NCBI RefSeq assembly: GCF_900626095.1
Contig: NZ_UYZZ01000004.1
Location: forward strand, 1 to 64,000
Length of the DNA stretch: 64,000 nucleotides
From: Clostridium rectalis
Lineage (GTDB): Bacteria > Bacillota > Clostridia > Clostridiales > Clostridiaceae
Direction: 5' to 3'
Shown: piece after piece, positions 47,532 through 59,521 of the stretch
Layout: every line of letters starts with the position of its first letter
Numbering within the stretch: the stretch's first letter is position 1
Translations under genes and position numbers: made by a program
Notes under the pieces: model-generated
Told to the model about the DNA's origin: nothing
Databases searched by the model: none
Seen by the model: only the letters and a program-made list of their open reading frames with translations

Positions 47532-48686
47532 ATGGATAAATTAAAGGTTATAACCATATTTGGGACTAGGCCTGAGGCTATAAAAATGGCTCCTTTGGTT
47601 AAAGAATTAGAAAGAAGAGAGGAAATAGAAAGTAAGGTTTGTGTAACAGCACAGCATAGACAAATGTTAGATCAAGTTTTAGAACTTTTCAATATTACTC
47701 CAGACTTTGATTTAAATATTATGAAAGATAAACAAAGTCTAACTGGCATAACTACTAAGGTATTAACAGGATTAAAGGAGATTTTTGAAGGAGAAAAACC
47801 AAACCTTATTTTAGTACATGGAGACACAACAACAACTTTTGCAGGAGCGTTAGCGGGATTTTATCAACAAACTAAAGTAGGACATGTAGAGGCTGGGCTT
47901 AGAACATTTGATAAATATTTTCCATTCCCAGAAGAAATGAATAGAAGGCTTACAGGGGCAATTGCTGATTTGCATTTTGCTCCTACAATAGGATCTAAAG
48001 AAAATTTATTAAAAGAGGGCATAAATGAGGAAGATATATTTATTACAGGAAATACTGTAATAGATGCAATGAATGTTACTGTGGATGAAGATTATAAATT
48101 TGAAAATGAAAAGTTGAATTCTATAGATTATAAAAATAAAAAAGTAATAATGGTAACAGCTCACAGAAGAGAAAATTGGGGAGAAGGAATAGAAAATATT
48201 TGTAAAGCTTTAAAAGAAATAGTGGAAAAAAATCAAGAAGTAGAATTGGTATATTTAGTACACCTAAATCCTGTTGTAAAAGATGTGGTACATAAATATT
48301 TAGAGGGTATAGATAGAGTACATTTATTATCGCCATTAGACACAAAAGAGACTCATAATTTAATGGATAAATGCTTTATGGTTATGACAGATTCAGGTGG
48401 ACTTCAGGAAGAGGCCCCTCATCTTGGAAAACCTGTACTTGTATTAAGGAATGTTACGGAAAGACCAGAAGCTGTAAAATATGGAACTGTAAAGCTTGTG
48501 GGAACTGATATTTCAAAAATTGTAAGTTCTGCTAATGAATTAATTAACAATAAAAATGAATATGAAAAGATGAGTAAAGCTATTAACCCTTATGGCGATG
48601 GAATGGCTTCTAAGAGAGTAGTTCAGGCTATACTTTACTACTATAAACGATTAAATAATAGACCAGAAGAATTTAAAATTATATAA
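47532..48686 (+). CDS. wecB: UDP-N-acetylglucosamine 2-epimerase (non-hydrolysing)
   Basis: 384 residues. TIFGTRPEAIKMAPLV, VHGDTTTTFAGALAGFY, GHVEAGLRTFD and TDSGGLQEEAPHLGKPVLVLR are the family motifs. It interconverts UDP-GlcNAc and UDP-ManNAc in the cytosol. Next to the TagO/WecA-type gene it would supply ManNAc for the wall polymer linkage unit. GGAGGG precedes the ATG. No clear terminator follows. Confidence 0.95.
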   Translation: MDKLKVITIFGTRPEAIKMAPLVKELERREEIESKVCVTAQHRQMLDQVLELFNITPDFDLNIMKDKQSLTGITTKVLTGLKEIFEGEKPNLILVHGDTTTTFAGALAGFYQQTKVGHVEAGLRTFDKYFPFPEEMNRRLTGAIADLHFAPTIGSKENLLKEGINEEDIFITGNTVIDAMNVTVDEDYKFENEKLNSIDYKNKKVIMVTAHRRENWGEGIENICKALKEIVEKNQEVELVYLVHLNPVVKDVVHKYLEGIDRVHLLSPLDTKETHNLMDKCFMVMTDSGGLQEEAPHLGKPVLVLRNVTERPEAVKYGTVKLVGTDISKIVSSANELINNKNEYEKMSKAINPYGDGMASKRVVQAILYYYKRLNNRPEEFKII

Positions 48687-48749
48687 AGTTTGTGTTTTTT
48701 TTAACAAAATCTATTGATAAATAGTTAAAATATGAGTATAATTAAATTG

Positions 48750-48779
48750 TTGACAGAAAATTTTTAAATTGTATATAAA
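48750..48779 (+). promoter_or_regulatory. Sigma-A promoter of thiolase
   Basis: TTGACA at 48750-48755 with TATAAA at 48774-48779 (18-base spacer) or TATATA at 48772-48777 (16-base spacer). The thl promoter is one of the stronger ones in clostridia. Confidence 0.7.
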
Positions 48780-48816
48780 AAACGCAAAATATAAAATATT
48801 AGGAGGGTTTATAAAA

Positions 48817-49995
48817 ATGAGAGAAGTTGTTATTGCAAGCGCAGTTAGAACTGCAGTAGGTTCATTTGGTGGAGTATTAAAGGATGTACCTGCCGTTGAT
48901 TTAGGTGCTACTGTTATAAAAGAGGCTATAAACAGAGCAGGAATAAAACCAGAACAGGTACAAGAAGTTATATTAGGAAATGTTCTTCAAGCAGGACTTG
49001 GACAAAACCCAGCTAGACAAGCTGTTATAAAAGCAGGACTTCCACAGGAAGTACCAGCATTTACAATAAATAAAGTTTGTGGTTCAGGTTTAAGAGCTGT
49101 AAGTTTAGCATGTCAAATGATAAAAGCAGGAGATGCTGATGTAATTATAGCAGGTGGTATGGAAAACATGTCAAGAGCTCCATATGTATTAAATAATGCT
49201 AGATGGGGACAGAGAATGGGAAATGGTCAGATGGTTGATGAAATGATAACAGATGGTCTATGGGATGCATTTAATCAGTACCATATGGGAATAACTGCAG
49301 AAAACATAGCAGAAAGATGGGGAATAACTAGAGAAATGCAAGATGAGTTCTCAGCATCATCACAAAACAAGGCTGAAGAAGCTGTTAAATCCGGAAGATT
49401 TAAGGATGAAATAGTTCCAGTTGTTATTCCACAGAGAAAAGGAGATCCAAAAGTAGTTGATACTGATGAATTCCCAAGATTTGGAACAACTAAGGAAAAA
49501 TTAGCTAAGTTGAGACCAGCTTTCAAAAAAGATGGTACAGTTACAGCTGGTAATGCTTCAGGTATCAATGATGGTGCTGCAGCATTAGTTATAATGAGTG
49601 CTGAAAAAGCTGAAGAATTAGGAATAAAGCCGTTAGTAAAAATTGTGTCTTATGGTTCAGCAGGATTAGATCCAGCTATCATGGGATATGGTCCATTCCA
49701 CGCAACAAAAGTTGCTTTAGAAAAAGTAAACTTAAAAGTAGAAGATTTAGATTTAATTGAAGCTAACGAAGCTTTTGCAGCTCAGAGTTTAGCAGTTGCT
49801 AAAGACCTTAACTTTGATATGTCAAAAGTTAATGTTAACGGAGGAGCTATAGCTTTAGGTCACCCAATTGGTGCTTCAGGAGCTAGAATATTAGTATCTC
49901 TTTTACATGAAATGGAAAAGAGAGATGCTAAAAAAGGTTTAGCTACACTTTGTATAGGTGGCGGAATGGGAACTGCTCTTGTAGTTGAAAGATAA
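48817..49995 (+). CDS. thlA: Acetyl-CoA acetyltransferase (thiolase)
   Basis: 392 residues from ATG 48817, with AGGAGGG about 10 bases upstream; an upstream in-frame ATG at 48769 lies in the promoter. Catalytic Cys88 is in [12 protein letters not shown], the His motif is [11 protein letters not shown], and the second Cys is in [11 protein letters not shown] near the C terminus. It condenses two acetyl-CoA into acetoacetyl-CoA, the entry to butyrate/butanol metabolism. In C. acetobutylicum the equivalent of Cys88 can form a regulatory disulfide with the C-terminal Cys. The codon choice (many GCT/GCA, AGA, GGA) looks like a highly expressed gene. Confidence 0.96.
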   Translation: MREVVIASAVRTAVGSFGGVLKDVPAVDLGATVIKEAINRAGIKPEQVQEVILGNVLQAGLGQNPARQAVIKAGLPQEVPAFTINKVCGSGLRAVSLACQMIKAGDADVIIAGGMENMSRAPYVLNNARWGQRMGNGQMVDEMITDGLWDAFNQYHMGITAENIAERWGITREMQDEFSASSQNKAEEAVKSGRFKDEIVPVVIPQRKGDPKVVDTDEFPRFGTTKEKLAKLRPAFKKDGTVTAGNASGINDGAAALVIMSAEKAEELGIKPLVKIVSYGSAGLDPAIMGYGPFHATKVALEKVNLKVEDLDLIEANEAFAAQSLAVAKDLNFDMSKVNVNGGAIALGHPIGASGARILVSLLHEMEKRDAKKGLATLCIGGGMGTALVVER

Positions 49996-50013
49996 TAAAT
50001 ATAGATTATATAT

Positions 50014-50047
50014 AAAAAAGTAGGAAGTTAATTTCCTACTTTTTTTT
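50014..50047 (+). terminator. Terminator after thlA
   Basis: AAAAAAGTAGGAA at 50014-50026 pairs with TTCCTACTTTTTT at 50033-50045, followed by T. Confidence 0.9.
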
Positions 50048-50673
50048 GTTGTAAGTACAAAATAATACAATTGTTAACATTTCTTAAATTTACACACCCA
50101 ATTCATATTAAAGGTTGTATCATTATAAATTTCATATTACCACAATATAAGTTTATTTCCATAATATAAAATATAAATTTTTAGGCTAGTAGGTATAATA
50201 AGATAAAATATGTAAAACCTATTTATAAATGCAGAGTAACTCTTAATAAAAAACAGAAAAAGGTTAAGCGTATAATTAAATATCAAATTTTTTTCAAAAA
50301 AAGTTGCAATATATAAAAAAATAAAATTCATTTTTCTAAAAAAATATTTTGGTGTTATCGATTTCTAAAATTGAATTAAGATTTATAACGAGTATTTGTG
50401 ATTGTAGTGATTATATAAACATAAGTAATTTATTAAATAATTGAGAAGATTCTCTAAAAATTATTTAATTGACCAAAGAATTTTATTATATTCATGAAAT
50501 GAGAAAAGCAAATAAATACTAAGATATCTAGAAAAAAGTAGGTATAATTTAAATTAAATAAAGAAAAATAGTATTAAACAAATATATTTACCTGTTTTTT
50601 AAAGTTTGAATATAAATTTTTCAAATATATAATTTATACATATTTAAATTATAAATTTTATGGAGTGACAAAT
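50048..50673. other. Long AT-rich non-coding stretch before the atp operon
   Basis: About 625 bases of very AT-rich DNA. The only structure I can support is an imperfect hairpin at 50432-50469 (ATTAAATAATT with AATTATTTAAT, containing an inner GAGAA/TTCTC). TATAAT occurs near 50543 but without a matching -35 box. No reading frame has a ribosome site; a 64-codon minus-strand frame at 50137-50331 looks like chance. Confidence 0.55.
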
Positions 50674-51036
50674 TTGGCAGATGAACTTTTAACTATGTTA
50701 AAAAAGGTATTATTTTATGATGCACTTATTGCTCTCATAGTTGGTGCAATTACTTATTTTCTCTTGTATGATTATTATTTGTATATATTAGTTGGAATAA
50801 TAACTGCTATTTTAAGTTTTTTCTTAAATGGTATAATTACTAACTATGTATTTAATAATAAAAAGGGTAATCACAAAATTATTATGACACTTAGCTCTTT
50901 ATTTAGAGTTATCATAGTTTGTGCAATAGCTCTATTAATGTTTAACTATAACAAAATTAGTATATTCCCATTTTTATTAGGGTATAGTTTGCATTTTATT
51001 GGGATAATTTTATACTCATTTAAAATTAAAAATTAG
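50674..51036 (+). CDS. atpI: ATP synthase protein I (AtpI-like)
   Basis: 120 residues from TTG 50674 (GGAG 8 bases upstream; the GTG at 50665 overlaps it). Four hydrophobic helices (about 10-27, 30-50, 65-85, 90-112) separated by a basic loop. Position at the head of the atp operon and topology identify it as AtpI, which helps assemble the c-ring or handle Mg2+. Sequence conservation in this family is low, so the assignment relies mainly on context. Confidence 0.8.
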   Translation: MADELLTMLKKVLFYDALIALIVGAITYFLLYDYYLYILVGIITAILSFFLNGIITNYVFNNKKGNHKIIMTLSSLFRVIIVCAIALLMFNYNKISIFPFLLGYSLHFIGIILYSFKIKN

Positions 51037-51055
51037 TGTAGAAAGGGGGAATACG

Positions 51056-51736
51056 GTGGAAGCGTTAAAACCTATATTTACATTAAACTTATTTGGATAT
51101 AGTTTTGGAGTAACTATTAATATTATAATTCAGTGGGCAATAATTGTCATAGTAGGATTATTATCATTTATTTTAACTAGAAATTTAAAAGTTATTCCAG
51201 ATAAAAAGCAAAATATATTAGAAATATTTGTAGAAACTGTAAATAAACTTGTTAGAGAAAATATGGGAGAAAGTTACTTAGGGTTTGTTCCTTTTATTGG
51301 AACACTTATGTTGTACTTATTATTTATGAATTTAACTGGATTTATTGGTGTAGCACCACCAACATCAGACTATAGTATAAATTTAGGTATGGCGGCAATA
51401 ACATTTGTTGTAGTACAGGCATTTGCTATTAGGAAAATAGGTATAGGGCATTACTTTGGAGGTTATTTTAAACCTTATGCTTTTATTTTTCCACTAAATA
51501 TTATTGAAAGAATTATGTTACCAGTATCATTAAGTTTAAGATTATTTGGTAATATGACAGCAGCAGTTGTTATAATGGATCTTGTTTATAGTGCATTAGC
51601 AGGAATAAGTTGGATAGCGCAACTGGTAATACCAGTTCCACTTCATATGTATTTTGATCTTTTTGATGGAACTATACAAATGGTTATATTTGTTATGTTA
51701 ACAATGATTAATATTAAAATAACAGCAGAACATTAA
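51056..51736 (+). CDS. atpB: ATP synthase Fo subunit a
   Basis: 226 residues from GTG 51056 after AAGGGGG. Five to six membrane helices; the essential Arg is in PVSLSLRLFGNMTAAVV near residue 160. It forms the ion half-channels facing the c-ring. Confidence 0.95.
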   Translation: MEALKPIFTLNLFGYSFGVTINIIIQWAIIVIVGLLSFILTRNLKVIPDKKQNILEIFVETVNKLVRENMGESYLGFVPFIGTLMLYLLFMNLTGFIGVAPPTSDYSINLGMAAITFVVVQAFAIRKIGIGHYFGGYFKPYAFIFPLNIIERIMLPVSLSLRLFGNMTAAVVIMDLVYSALAGISWIAQLVIPVPLHMYFDLFDGTIQMVIFVMLTMINIKITAEH

Positions 51737-51767
51737 ATAATTTTGAAATTTAAGGAGGAATTTAATT

Positions 51768-52022
51768 ATGAATGGTATTGATCCAAAAGCTTTTATAGCC
51801 GGTATGGCAGCAATAGGTGCAGGACTTGCGGCAATAGGATGTATAGGAGCAGGTATAGGAACAGGTAATGCTACAGGAAAAGCTGTGGAAGGAATTTCAA
51901 GACAGCCAGAGGCTAATGGAAAAATTATGAGTGCATTGATTATTGGTAGTGCCTTTTCAGAAGCAACTGCTATATATGCAGCATTAATAGGATTGTTATT
52001 AATATTTAAGGTAATTTTATAA
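51768..52022 (+). CDS. atpE: ATP synthase Fo subunit c
   Basis: 84 residues, a two-helix hairpin with the polar loop RQPEANG. Helix 2 reads [16 protein letters not shown] with the ion-binding Glu65. The Na+-type ligand set of Ilyobacter (Gln32, Glu65, Ser66) is not complete: Thr stands at the Gln32 position and Ala at Ser66. This argues for proton coupling, though only by comparison. AAGGAGG precedes the ATG. Confidence 0.95.
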   Translation: MNGIDPKAFIAGMAAIGAGLAAIGCIGAGIGTGNATGKAVEGISRQPEANGKIMSALIIGSAFSEATAIYAALIGLLLIFKVIL

Positions 52023-52068
52023 AAGTTATATTTGGTAAAATAAGCCTGAAGGGAGGCTTTGTGCTTAA

Positions 52069-52545
52069 ATGATAGATATTTCTGAATCAATAGCTACTAT
52101 AATTAATTTTATAATTATGTTAGTTGTAGCTACATACTTTTTATTTAAACCAGTACAAAAAATATTAAATACTAGAGAAAATGGTATAAAAGATAGGTTA
52201 AATAATGCAAAAGAGAATGAAGAAAAAGCTAATATTTTCAAGATGGAAAATGAAAAACTCTTAAAGAACTCAAAGAAACAAGGAAAGAGTATTGTAGAAG
52301 ATTATAAAGTAAAGGCCGAAGAATTATATGATGAAATAGTAAAAGGTGCACATGAGGAAGCCTCAGTTATTATAGATAGAGCTAAAACTGAAGCTAATAG
52401 AGAAAGAGAAAAGGCTCAAGATGAAATGACAAAAGATGTGGTGGATTTATCTGTTTTAATGTGCAGTAAAGCGCTTGAAGAATCTATAGATGAGGAAAAA
52501 CATAGAAGACTTATTAAGGACTTTATTACTAAGGTAGGTATTTAG
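52069..52545 (+). CDS. atpF: ATP synthase Fo subunit b
   Basis: 158 residues. One N-terminal membrane helix (about 8-26, [18 protein letters not shown]) followed by [19 protein letters not shown] and a long charged coiled coil, the peripheral stalk. GGGAGG lies 12 bases before the ATG, a rather long spacing. The stop is 2 bases before atpH. Confidence 0.94.
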   Translation: MIDISESIATIINFIIMLVVATYFLFKPVQKILNTRENGIKDRLNNAKENEEKANIFKMENEKLLKNSKKQGKSIVEDYKVKAEELYDEIVKGAHEEASVIIDRAKTEANREREKAQDEMTKDVVDLSVLMCSKALEESIDEEKHRRLIKDFITKVGI

Positions 52546-52547
52546 TT

Positions 52548-53087
52548 ATGTATGAATATTTGGATAGAAGATATGCTTTAGCATTGTATAAAGTAGCAGA
52601 GGAAAAAGGAAAAATTGAAGAATATAGAAGAGATCTTTTTGAAATAGTAAATATAATATATAACAATGAGGAATTACTTCAACTTATAAAACATCCTCAG
52701 ATAAGTACTTCTAAAAAGAAAAAAATATTTATTGATATTTTTAAGGGGAAAATAGATGAAGAATTATTATCTTTTTTACTTATTTTAATAGAGAAAGACA
52801 GAATTTTGTACATTAAGGAAAAACAAAAAGAATTAGAAAAGATATATAGAGAAAAACACAATATGTTATTAGCTCATGTTAAGACAGTAATACCTTTAGA
52901 CGAAGAAGATAAGAGTTTGCTTATAGGAAAGCTTGAAAAAAAATATCATAAAGATATTATACTTAAAGAAGAAATTGACAAAAGTATAATTGGTGGAGTG
53001 TATGTAAGAGTTGGAGATGATGTTATAGATGGTACTATAAAATCTAAAATTCATGATATGAAAAAATTAATGCTTAAAAGAGAATAG
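52548..53087 (+). CDS. atpH: ATP synthase F1 subunit delta
   Basis: 179 residues, OSCP/delta family: the [19 protein letters not shown] start and the C-terminal [25 protein letters not shown] are typical. It links the stalk to the alpha3beta3 head. It is almost contiguous with atpF, suggesting coupled translation. Confidence 0.94.
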   Translation: MYEYLDRRYALALYKVAEEKGKIEEYRRDLFEIVNIIYNNEELLQLIKHPQISTSKKKKIFIDIFKGKIDEELLSFLLILIEKDRILYIKEKQKELEKIYREKHNMLLAHVKTVIPLDEEDKSLLIGKLEKKYHKDIILKEEIDKSIIGGVYVRVGDDVIDGTIKSKIHDMKKLMLKRE

Positions 53088-53097
53088 AGGTGATATC

Positions 53098-54612
53098 ATG
53101 CATGTAAGACCTGAAGAAATTACATCAATAATAAAAAAAGAAATAGAGAGATATGAAAAGAAAATTCAAACAGAGGATTCAGGTACTATAATACAAATAG
53201 GAGATGGAATTGCTAGAGTATACGGATTAGATGATTGTATGGCAGGAGAATTATTAGAATTCCCTAATGATGTATATGGTATGGCACTTAACTTAGAACA
53301 GGATAATGTAGGATGTGTATTATTTGGTTCAGAGGAGGGTATTAAAGAAGGAGATGTTGTAAAAAGAACAGGTGAAGTTGTGGAGGTACCTGTGGGAGAG
53401 GAGCTTATAGGAAGAGTTGTAAATTCCTTAGGTAGACCTATAGATGATAAAGGGCCTATAAAAACAACTGAAAAAAGACCTGTAGAAATTCAGGCTCCAG
53501 GAGTTATAGAAAGAAAATCAGTAAATGAGCCTTTACAAACTGGAATTAAGGCCATAGATTCAATGATACCAATAGGTAAAGGACAAAGAGAGCTGATTAT
53601 AGGAGACAGACAAACAGGTAAAACCGCATTAGCTATAGACACAATATTAAATCAAAAAGGAAAAGATGTTGTTTGTATATATGTAGCTATAGGACAAAAG
53701 CAGTCAACAGTTGCTCATATAGTTAATGATTTAAGTAAAATGGGAGCTATGGATTATACTATAATAGTATCATCTACTGCATCTGATTCAGCACCATTAC
53801 AGTTTTTATCTCCTTATGCTGGATGTAGTATGGGTGAATATTTTATGAATAAGGGTAAAGATGTACTAATAATATATGATGATTTATCTAAACATGCAGT
53901 TGCGTATAGAACAATGTCTTTACTTTTAAGAAGACCACCAGGAAGAGAGGCTTATCCAGGAGATGTTTTTTATTTGCATTCAAGACTTCTTGAGAGAGCA
54001 GCTAGACTTTCTGATAAATTAGGGGGAGGTTCAATTACAGCTATTCCTATAATTGAAACTTTAGCGGGAGATGTAACAGCATATATACCAACAAATGTTA
54101 TATCTATAACAGATGGACAGATATTTCTTGAATCAGATTTATTCTATTCAGGTGTAAGACCAGCTGTTAATGCAGGTATATCTGTATCTAGAGTTGGAGG
54201 GAATGCACAAATAAAAGCTATGAAACAGGTTTCTGGAACTTTAAGACTTGAGCTTGCACAATATAGAGAACTGGCTGCATTTTCCCAATTTGGTTCTGAT
54301 CTTGACAAAGAGTCTAAAAGAAGATTGGAAAAGGGTAAAAGGTTAGTAGAATTATTAAAGCAGGATCAGTATAGACCCATGGAAGTAGAAGATCAGATAA
54401 TGATTTTATATGCAGGTGTTAATAATCATCTAATGGATGTACCTATTGATAAAATAAAGAAATTTGAAAAAGAGTTTTTGGAATATGTAAATATTCATCA
54501 AAAAGAGCTTAGTAAAGAAATAATAGAACAAAAACGATTAACAGATGATATAAAACATAAGCTTGAAAGTGTTATTGAAGAATTTAAGAAGTCGTTTTTA
54601 GCAAAGGAATAA
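53098..54612 (+). CDS. atpA: ATP synthase F1 subunit alpha
   Basis: 504 residues. The P-loop [14 protein letters not shown] lies near residue 169 and the signature [17 protein letters not shown] near 355. It forms the non-catalytic nucleotide sites of the F1 head. AGAGGTG precedes the ATG. Confidence 0.97.
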   Translation: MHVRPEEITSIIKKEIERYEKKIQTEDSGTIIQIGDGIARVYGLDDCMAGELLEFPNDVYGMALNLEQDNVGCVLFGSEEGIKEGDVVKRTGEVVEVPVGEELIGRVVNSLGRPIDDKGPIKTTEKRPVEIQAPGVIERKSVNEPLQTGIKAIDSMIPIGKGQRELIIGDRQTGKTALAIDTILNQKGKDVVCIYVAIGQKQSTVAHIVNDLSKMGAMDYTIIVSSTASDSAPLQFLSPYAGCSMGEYFMNKGKDVLIIYDDLSKHAVAYRTMSLLLRRPPGREAYPGDVFYLHSRLLERAARLSDKLGGGSITAIPIIETLAGDVTAYIPTNVISITDGQIFLESDLFYSGVRPAVNAGISVSRVGGNAQIKAMKQVSGTLRLELAQYRELAAFSQFGSDLDKESKRRLEKGKRLVELLKQDQYRPMEVEDQIMILYAGVNNHLMDVPIDKIKKFEKEFLEYVNIHQKELSKEIIEQKRLTDDIKHKLESVIEEFKKSFLAKE

Positions 54613-54632
54613 CCCTTTGCAGGAGGTGAAAC

Positions 54633-56904
<2,272 letters not shown>

Positions 56905-56915
56905 GGAGAAAAATT

Positions 56916-57191
56916 ATGAATAATAATATGAAACTTAAGTTATGTACTCCTTATAAAGAATATTTTAATACAGATATAAAAAAGATAATTACAGAAAGTA
57001 TTGGTGGGAAAATAGAAATTTTACCTAGTCATTCTAATTTTATTACAGTATTAAAACCCACTAATACAAAGGTTGAGGATATTAAGGGTAAAGAATATAA
57101 CTTTTCTAATTCAGCAGGTATTATGCAGGTTGAAAATGGAGAAATAAAGATTGTATTTGAAGAAATTCATATGGATAATAATAATGCTTAA
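56916..57191 (+). CDS. atpC: ATP synthase F1 subunit epsilon, short form without C-terminal helices
   Basis: 91 residues against about 130-138 in most bacteria. The N-terminal beta-sandwich is complete (KLKLCTPYKEYFN; IEILPSHSNFITVLKP; NSAGIMQVENGEIKIVFEE). The usual two-helix C-terminal domain, which can extend into the head and inhibit ATP hydrolysis, is absent. The stop is followed by no other frame encoding it, and a terminator lies 45 bases on, so this is not a local frameshift. AAGGAG precedes the ATG, 11 bases after atpD. Confidence 0.9.
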   Translation: MNNNMKLKLCTPYKEYFNTDIKKIITESIGGKIEILPSHSNFITVLKPTNTKVEDIKGKEYNFSNSAGIMQVENGEIKIVFEEIHMDNNNA

Positions 57192-57235
57192 CACATAATA
57201 TTTGAATAGATAGATGAAGATATTGTACCACATCC

Positions 57236-57284
57236 AGAAAAACACACTATATTGGTTTATATAGTGTGTTTTTCTATTTTTTAA
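57236..57284 (+). terminator. Terminator of the atp operon
   Basis: A stem of about 16 bp, AGAAAAACACACTATA from 57236 paired with TATAGTGTGTTTTTCT ending at about 57275, followed by T-rich sequence. Confidence 0.88.
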
Positions 57285-57466
57285 ACTATTCAAAAACATT
57301 ATAAAACCATGGTTTTTTGTAACATTTTCTTGTTTTTTTTATATATTATTAATATATTTAGTGAATAACTTTAATAGGAGATGTCCATAATTTAATTGTG
57401 AAAGGTAATTTATGGATTAGTACTTTTTATTAAATTATGGGGGGGAAGCTATTTTATAGCAGAATT

Positions 57467-58153
57467 ATGAGAAAGAGAAATTATTTATTATTAGTACTAT
57501 TATTTATCATATCTTTATTATATTTTACTTTAAATAAACCTGATACAGAAGTTAGTTACAATTTGTTTAACAATATTTTAAAAAAAACTGAGAGTAAGGT
57601 TGTAGAATATGGTATAATTGCAAGCTCTAAAGATTTTTCAGAGGGGGAAGTTACTTGTAATAACCTATTTAACCAATTGCATATTTCTAATAAATATAAG
57701 AAAATATCAAAAAATGATAAAATATATTGTTTGGATTTTGAAAGTGATAAGATTAATGGATATATTAAGAGCACAAAATATGAAGGATACAATATTATAA
57801 CACTTAAAATTATAGAAAAAAATAATGAAAATAAGTTAGAAGAGTTGGAATTAAAAACCCAAGAAGTACTTAAAAACAAGGATTTAAAAATTTCTAAATA
57901 TTTAAAATCTGAAATTAAAGATAATAATTTAGAAAAAACTAATAAAAAAATAGTAAAAATTTTAGAAAATAATAGTGTAGCAAATATTGACACTGTAAAA
58001 ATAAATAATGGATATAGTACTACAGCATATACAGGAAAATTCCACTCATTTGGTAGTAAAAATAAGTTAATAGATTTTAATTTTGCAGTATGTAGTTATA
58101 GTTCAGGAAGTTATATTTTAATGGGAACACCGGAGATATTCATTTCCTATTAG
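57467..58153 (+). CDS. ywmB: YwmB-like secreted or anchored protein
   Basis: 228 residues from ATG 57467. The N-terminal helix (RKRNYLLLVLLFIISLLYF) is a signal or anchor. The rest is a Lys/Asn-rich alpha-beta protein ending GSYILMGTPEIFISY, consistent with the YwmB (TATA-box-binding-like) family; the direct order ywmB-murA-spoIID matches B. subtilis and supports the call. Function unknown. The start is uncertain: ATG 57437 carries the GGGGGGG run inside its first codons, and ATG 57467 lies 18 bases beyond that run. Confidence 0.72.
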   Translation: MRKRNYLLLVLLFIISLLYFTLNKPDTEVSYNLFNNILKKTESKVVEYGIIASSKDFSEGEVTCNNLFNQLHISNKYKKISKNDKIYCLDFESDKINGYIKSTKYEGYNIITLKIIEKNNENKLEELELKTQEVLKNKDLKISKYLKSEIKDNNLEKTNKKIVKILENNSVANIDTVKINNGYSTTAYTGKFHSFGSKNKLIDFNFAVCSYSSGSYILMGTPEIFISY

Positions 58154-58177
58154 CAATTTTTATATGGAGGATTAAAA

Positions 58178-59437
58178 ATGGATAAAATTGTGGTAAAAGG
58201 CGGGAACACTTTAAGTGGAGAAGTGAAAATTAGTTCAGCCAAAAATTCAGTTCTTCCTATTATTGCTGCTAGTTTGTTAAGTTCAGATAAATGTATTATA
58301 AATAATGCTCCTATGTTAGAGGATGTATTTGTGATTAGTGATGTTTTAAGGTCTGTTTCAGCAGATATAGATATAGACAATACTAGAAATAAAATTGTTA
58401 TAGATACTTCTTCAATTTGTGATTGTGAACCCTGTGGTGAGTTAGTTAGAAAACTTAGGGCTTCATTTTTGATTATGGGACCTATGATATCACGATATGG
58501 TAAGTTTAAAATTTCTTTGCCTGGTGGGTGTAATATAGGTACTAGACCAATAGACCTTCATTTAAAAGGTTTTAATGCATTGGGAGCAGATATAAGTGTT
58601 GGACATGGATATGTAGAAGCAAAAGCTAAGAAATTGGTAGGCAATAATATTTATTTGGATTTCCCTTCTGTAGGTGCCACTGAGAATATTATGATGGCAG
58701 CGGTAATGGCGGAAGGAGAAACAACTATAGAAAATTGTGCAGAAGAACCTGAAATAGTAGATTTATCTAATTTTTTAAATTCTATGGGAGCTAATATTAT
58801 TGGCGCTGGAAGCGATACTATAAGAATAATAGGAGTAAAAGAACTAAAAGGTACTAATCATATACCTATATATGACAGAATTGAAGCTGGAACTTTTATG
58901 ATAGCTGCAGCAATTACAAAAAGTAGATTTAAAATTAATGGAGTAAATGAACAGCATTTAAAACCTATCATTGCTAAGCTTACAGAAATGGGAGTAGAAA
59001 TAAAGGTTCATGGAGAAAGTATGATAGTTGATGGCACAGGTGACCTTATTCCTATTGATATTAAGACTATGCCATATCCTGGTTTCCCAACGGATATGCA
59101 AGCACAAATGATGGGACTACTTTGTTCAATAAAAGGTACTAGTGTAATAACTGAAACTATATTTGAAAATAGATTTATGCATGCAGTTGAAATGAAAAGA
59201 ATGGGTGCAAATATAAAAATTGATGGAAGGAGTGCAGTAGTAGAAGGAGTAAAAAGATTGACGGGTTGTCAAGTAAAGTCTACAGATCTAAGGGCAGGAG
59301 CTGCATTGGTGTTATGTGGATTAGTTGCAGATGGAGTTACAGAAGTTACTGATGTATACCATATAGATAGAGGATATGTAAACATAGAAGAAAAATTAAA
59401 GAATTTAGGGGCAAATATATACAGAGTATGCGGATAA
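58178..59437 (+). CDS. murA: UDP-N-acetylglucosamine 1-carboxyvinyltransferase MurA
   Basis: 419 residues. The enzyme adds enolpyruvate to UDP-GlcNAc, the first committed step of peptidoglycan synthesis. Lys22 (ISSAKNSVLP) and the fosfomycin-target Cys118 (LPGGCNIGTRPID) are present, so fosfomycin sensitivity at the target is expected. GGAGG precedes the ATG. spoIID follows in the B. subtilis order. Confidence 0.96.
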   Translation: MDKIVVKGGNTLSGEVKISSAKNSVLPIIAASLLSSDKCIINNAPMLEDVFVISDVLRSVSADIDIDNTRNKIVIDTSSICDCEPCGELVRKLRASFLIMGPMISRYGKFKISLPGGCNIGTRPIDLHLKGFNALGADISVGHGYVEAKAKKLVGNNIYLDFPSVGATENIMMAAVMAEGETTIENCAEEPEIVDLSNFLNSMGANIIGAGSDTIRIIGVKELKGTNHIPIYDRIEAGTFMIAAAITKSRFKINGVNEQHLKPIIAKLTEMGVEIKVHGESMIVDGTGDLIPIDIKTMPYPGFPTDMQAQMMGLLCSIKGTSVITETIFENRFMHAVEMKRMGANIKIDGRSAVVEGVKRLTGCQVKSTDLRAGAALVLCGLVADGVTEVTDVYHIDRGYVNIEEKLKNLGANIYRVCG

Positions 59438-59521
59438 AAAATTAAGTAATAAGGAGGTAAAAGTTCTCATATAGTTAATATATATACTATAATACCTTGG
59501 ATTAAAAAAGGAGATAACTAT

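Noticed and set aside
50137-50331. 64-codon minus-strand frame in the pre-atp gap
   Set aside because: It is composed of Phe, Ile, Tyr and Asn codons expected from AT-rich DNA and has no ribosome binding site.
57150-57300. Frameshift truncating atpC
   Set aside because: None of the three forward frames after the stop encodes the expected helical domain, and a strong terminator follows at once; the short form appears genuine.
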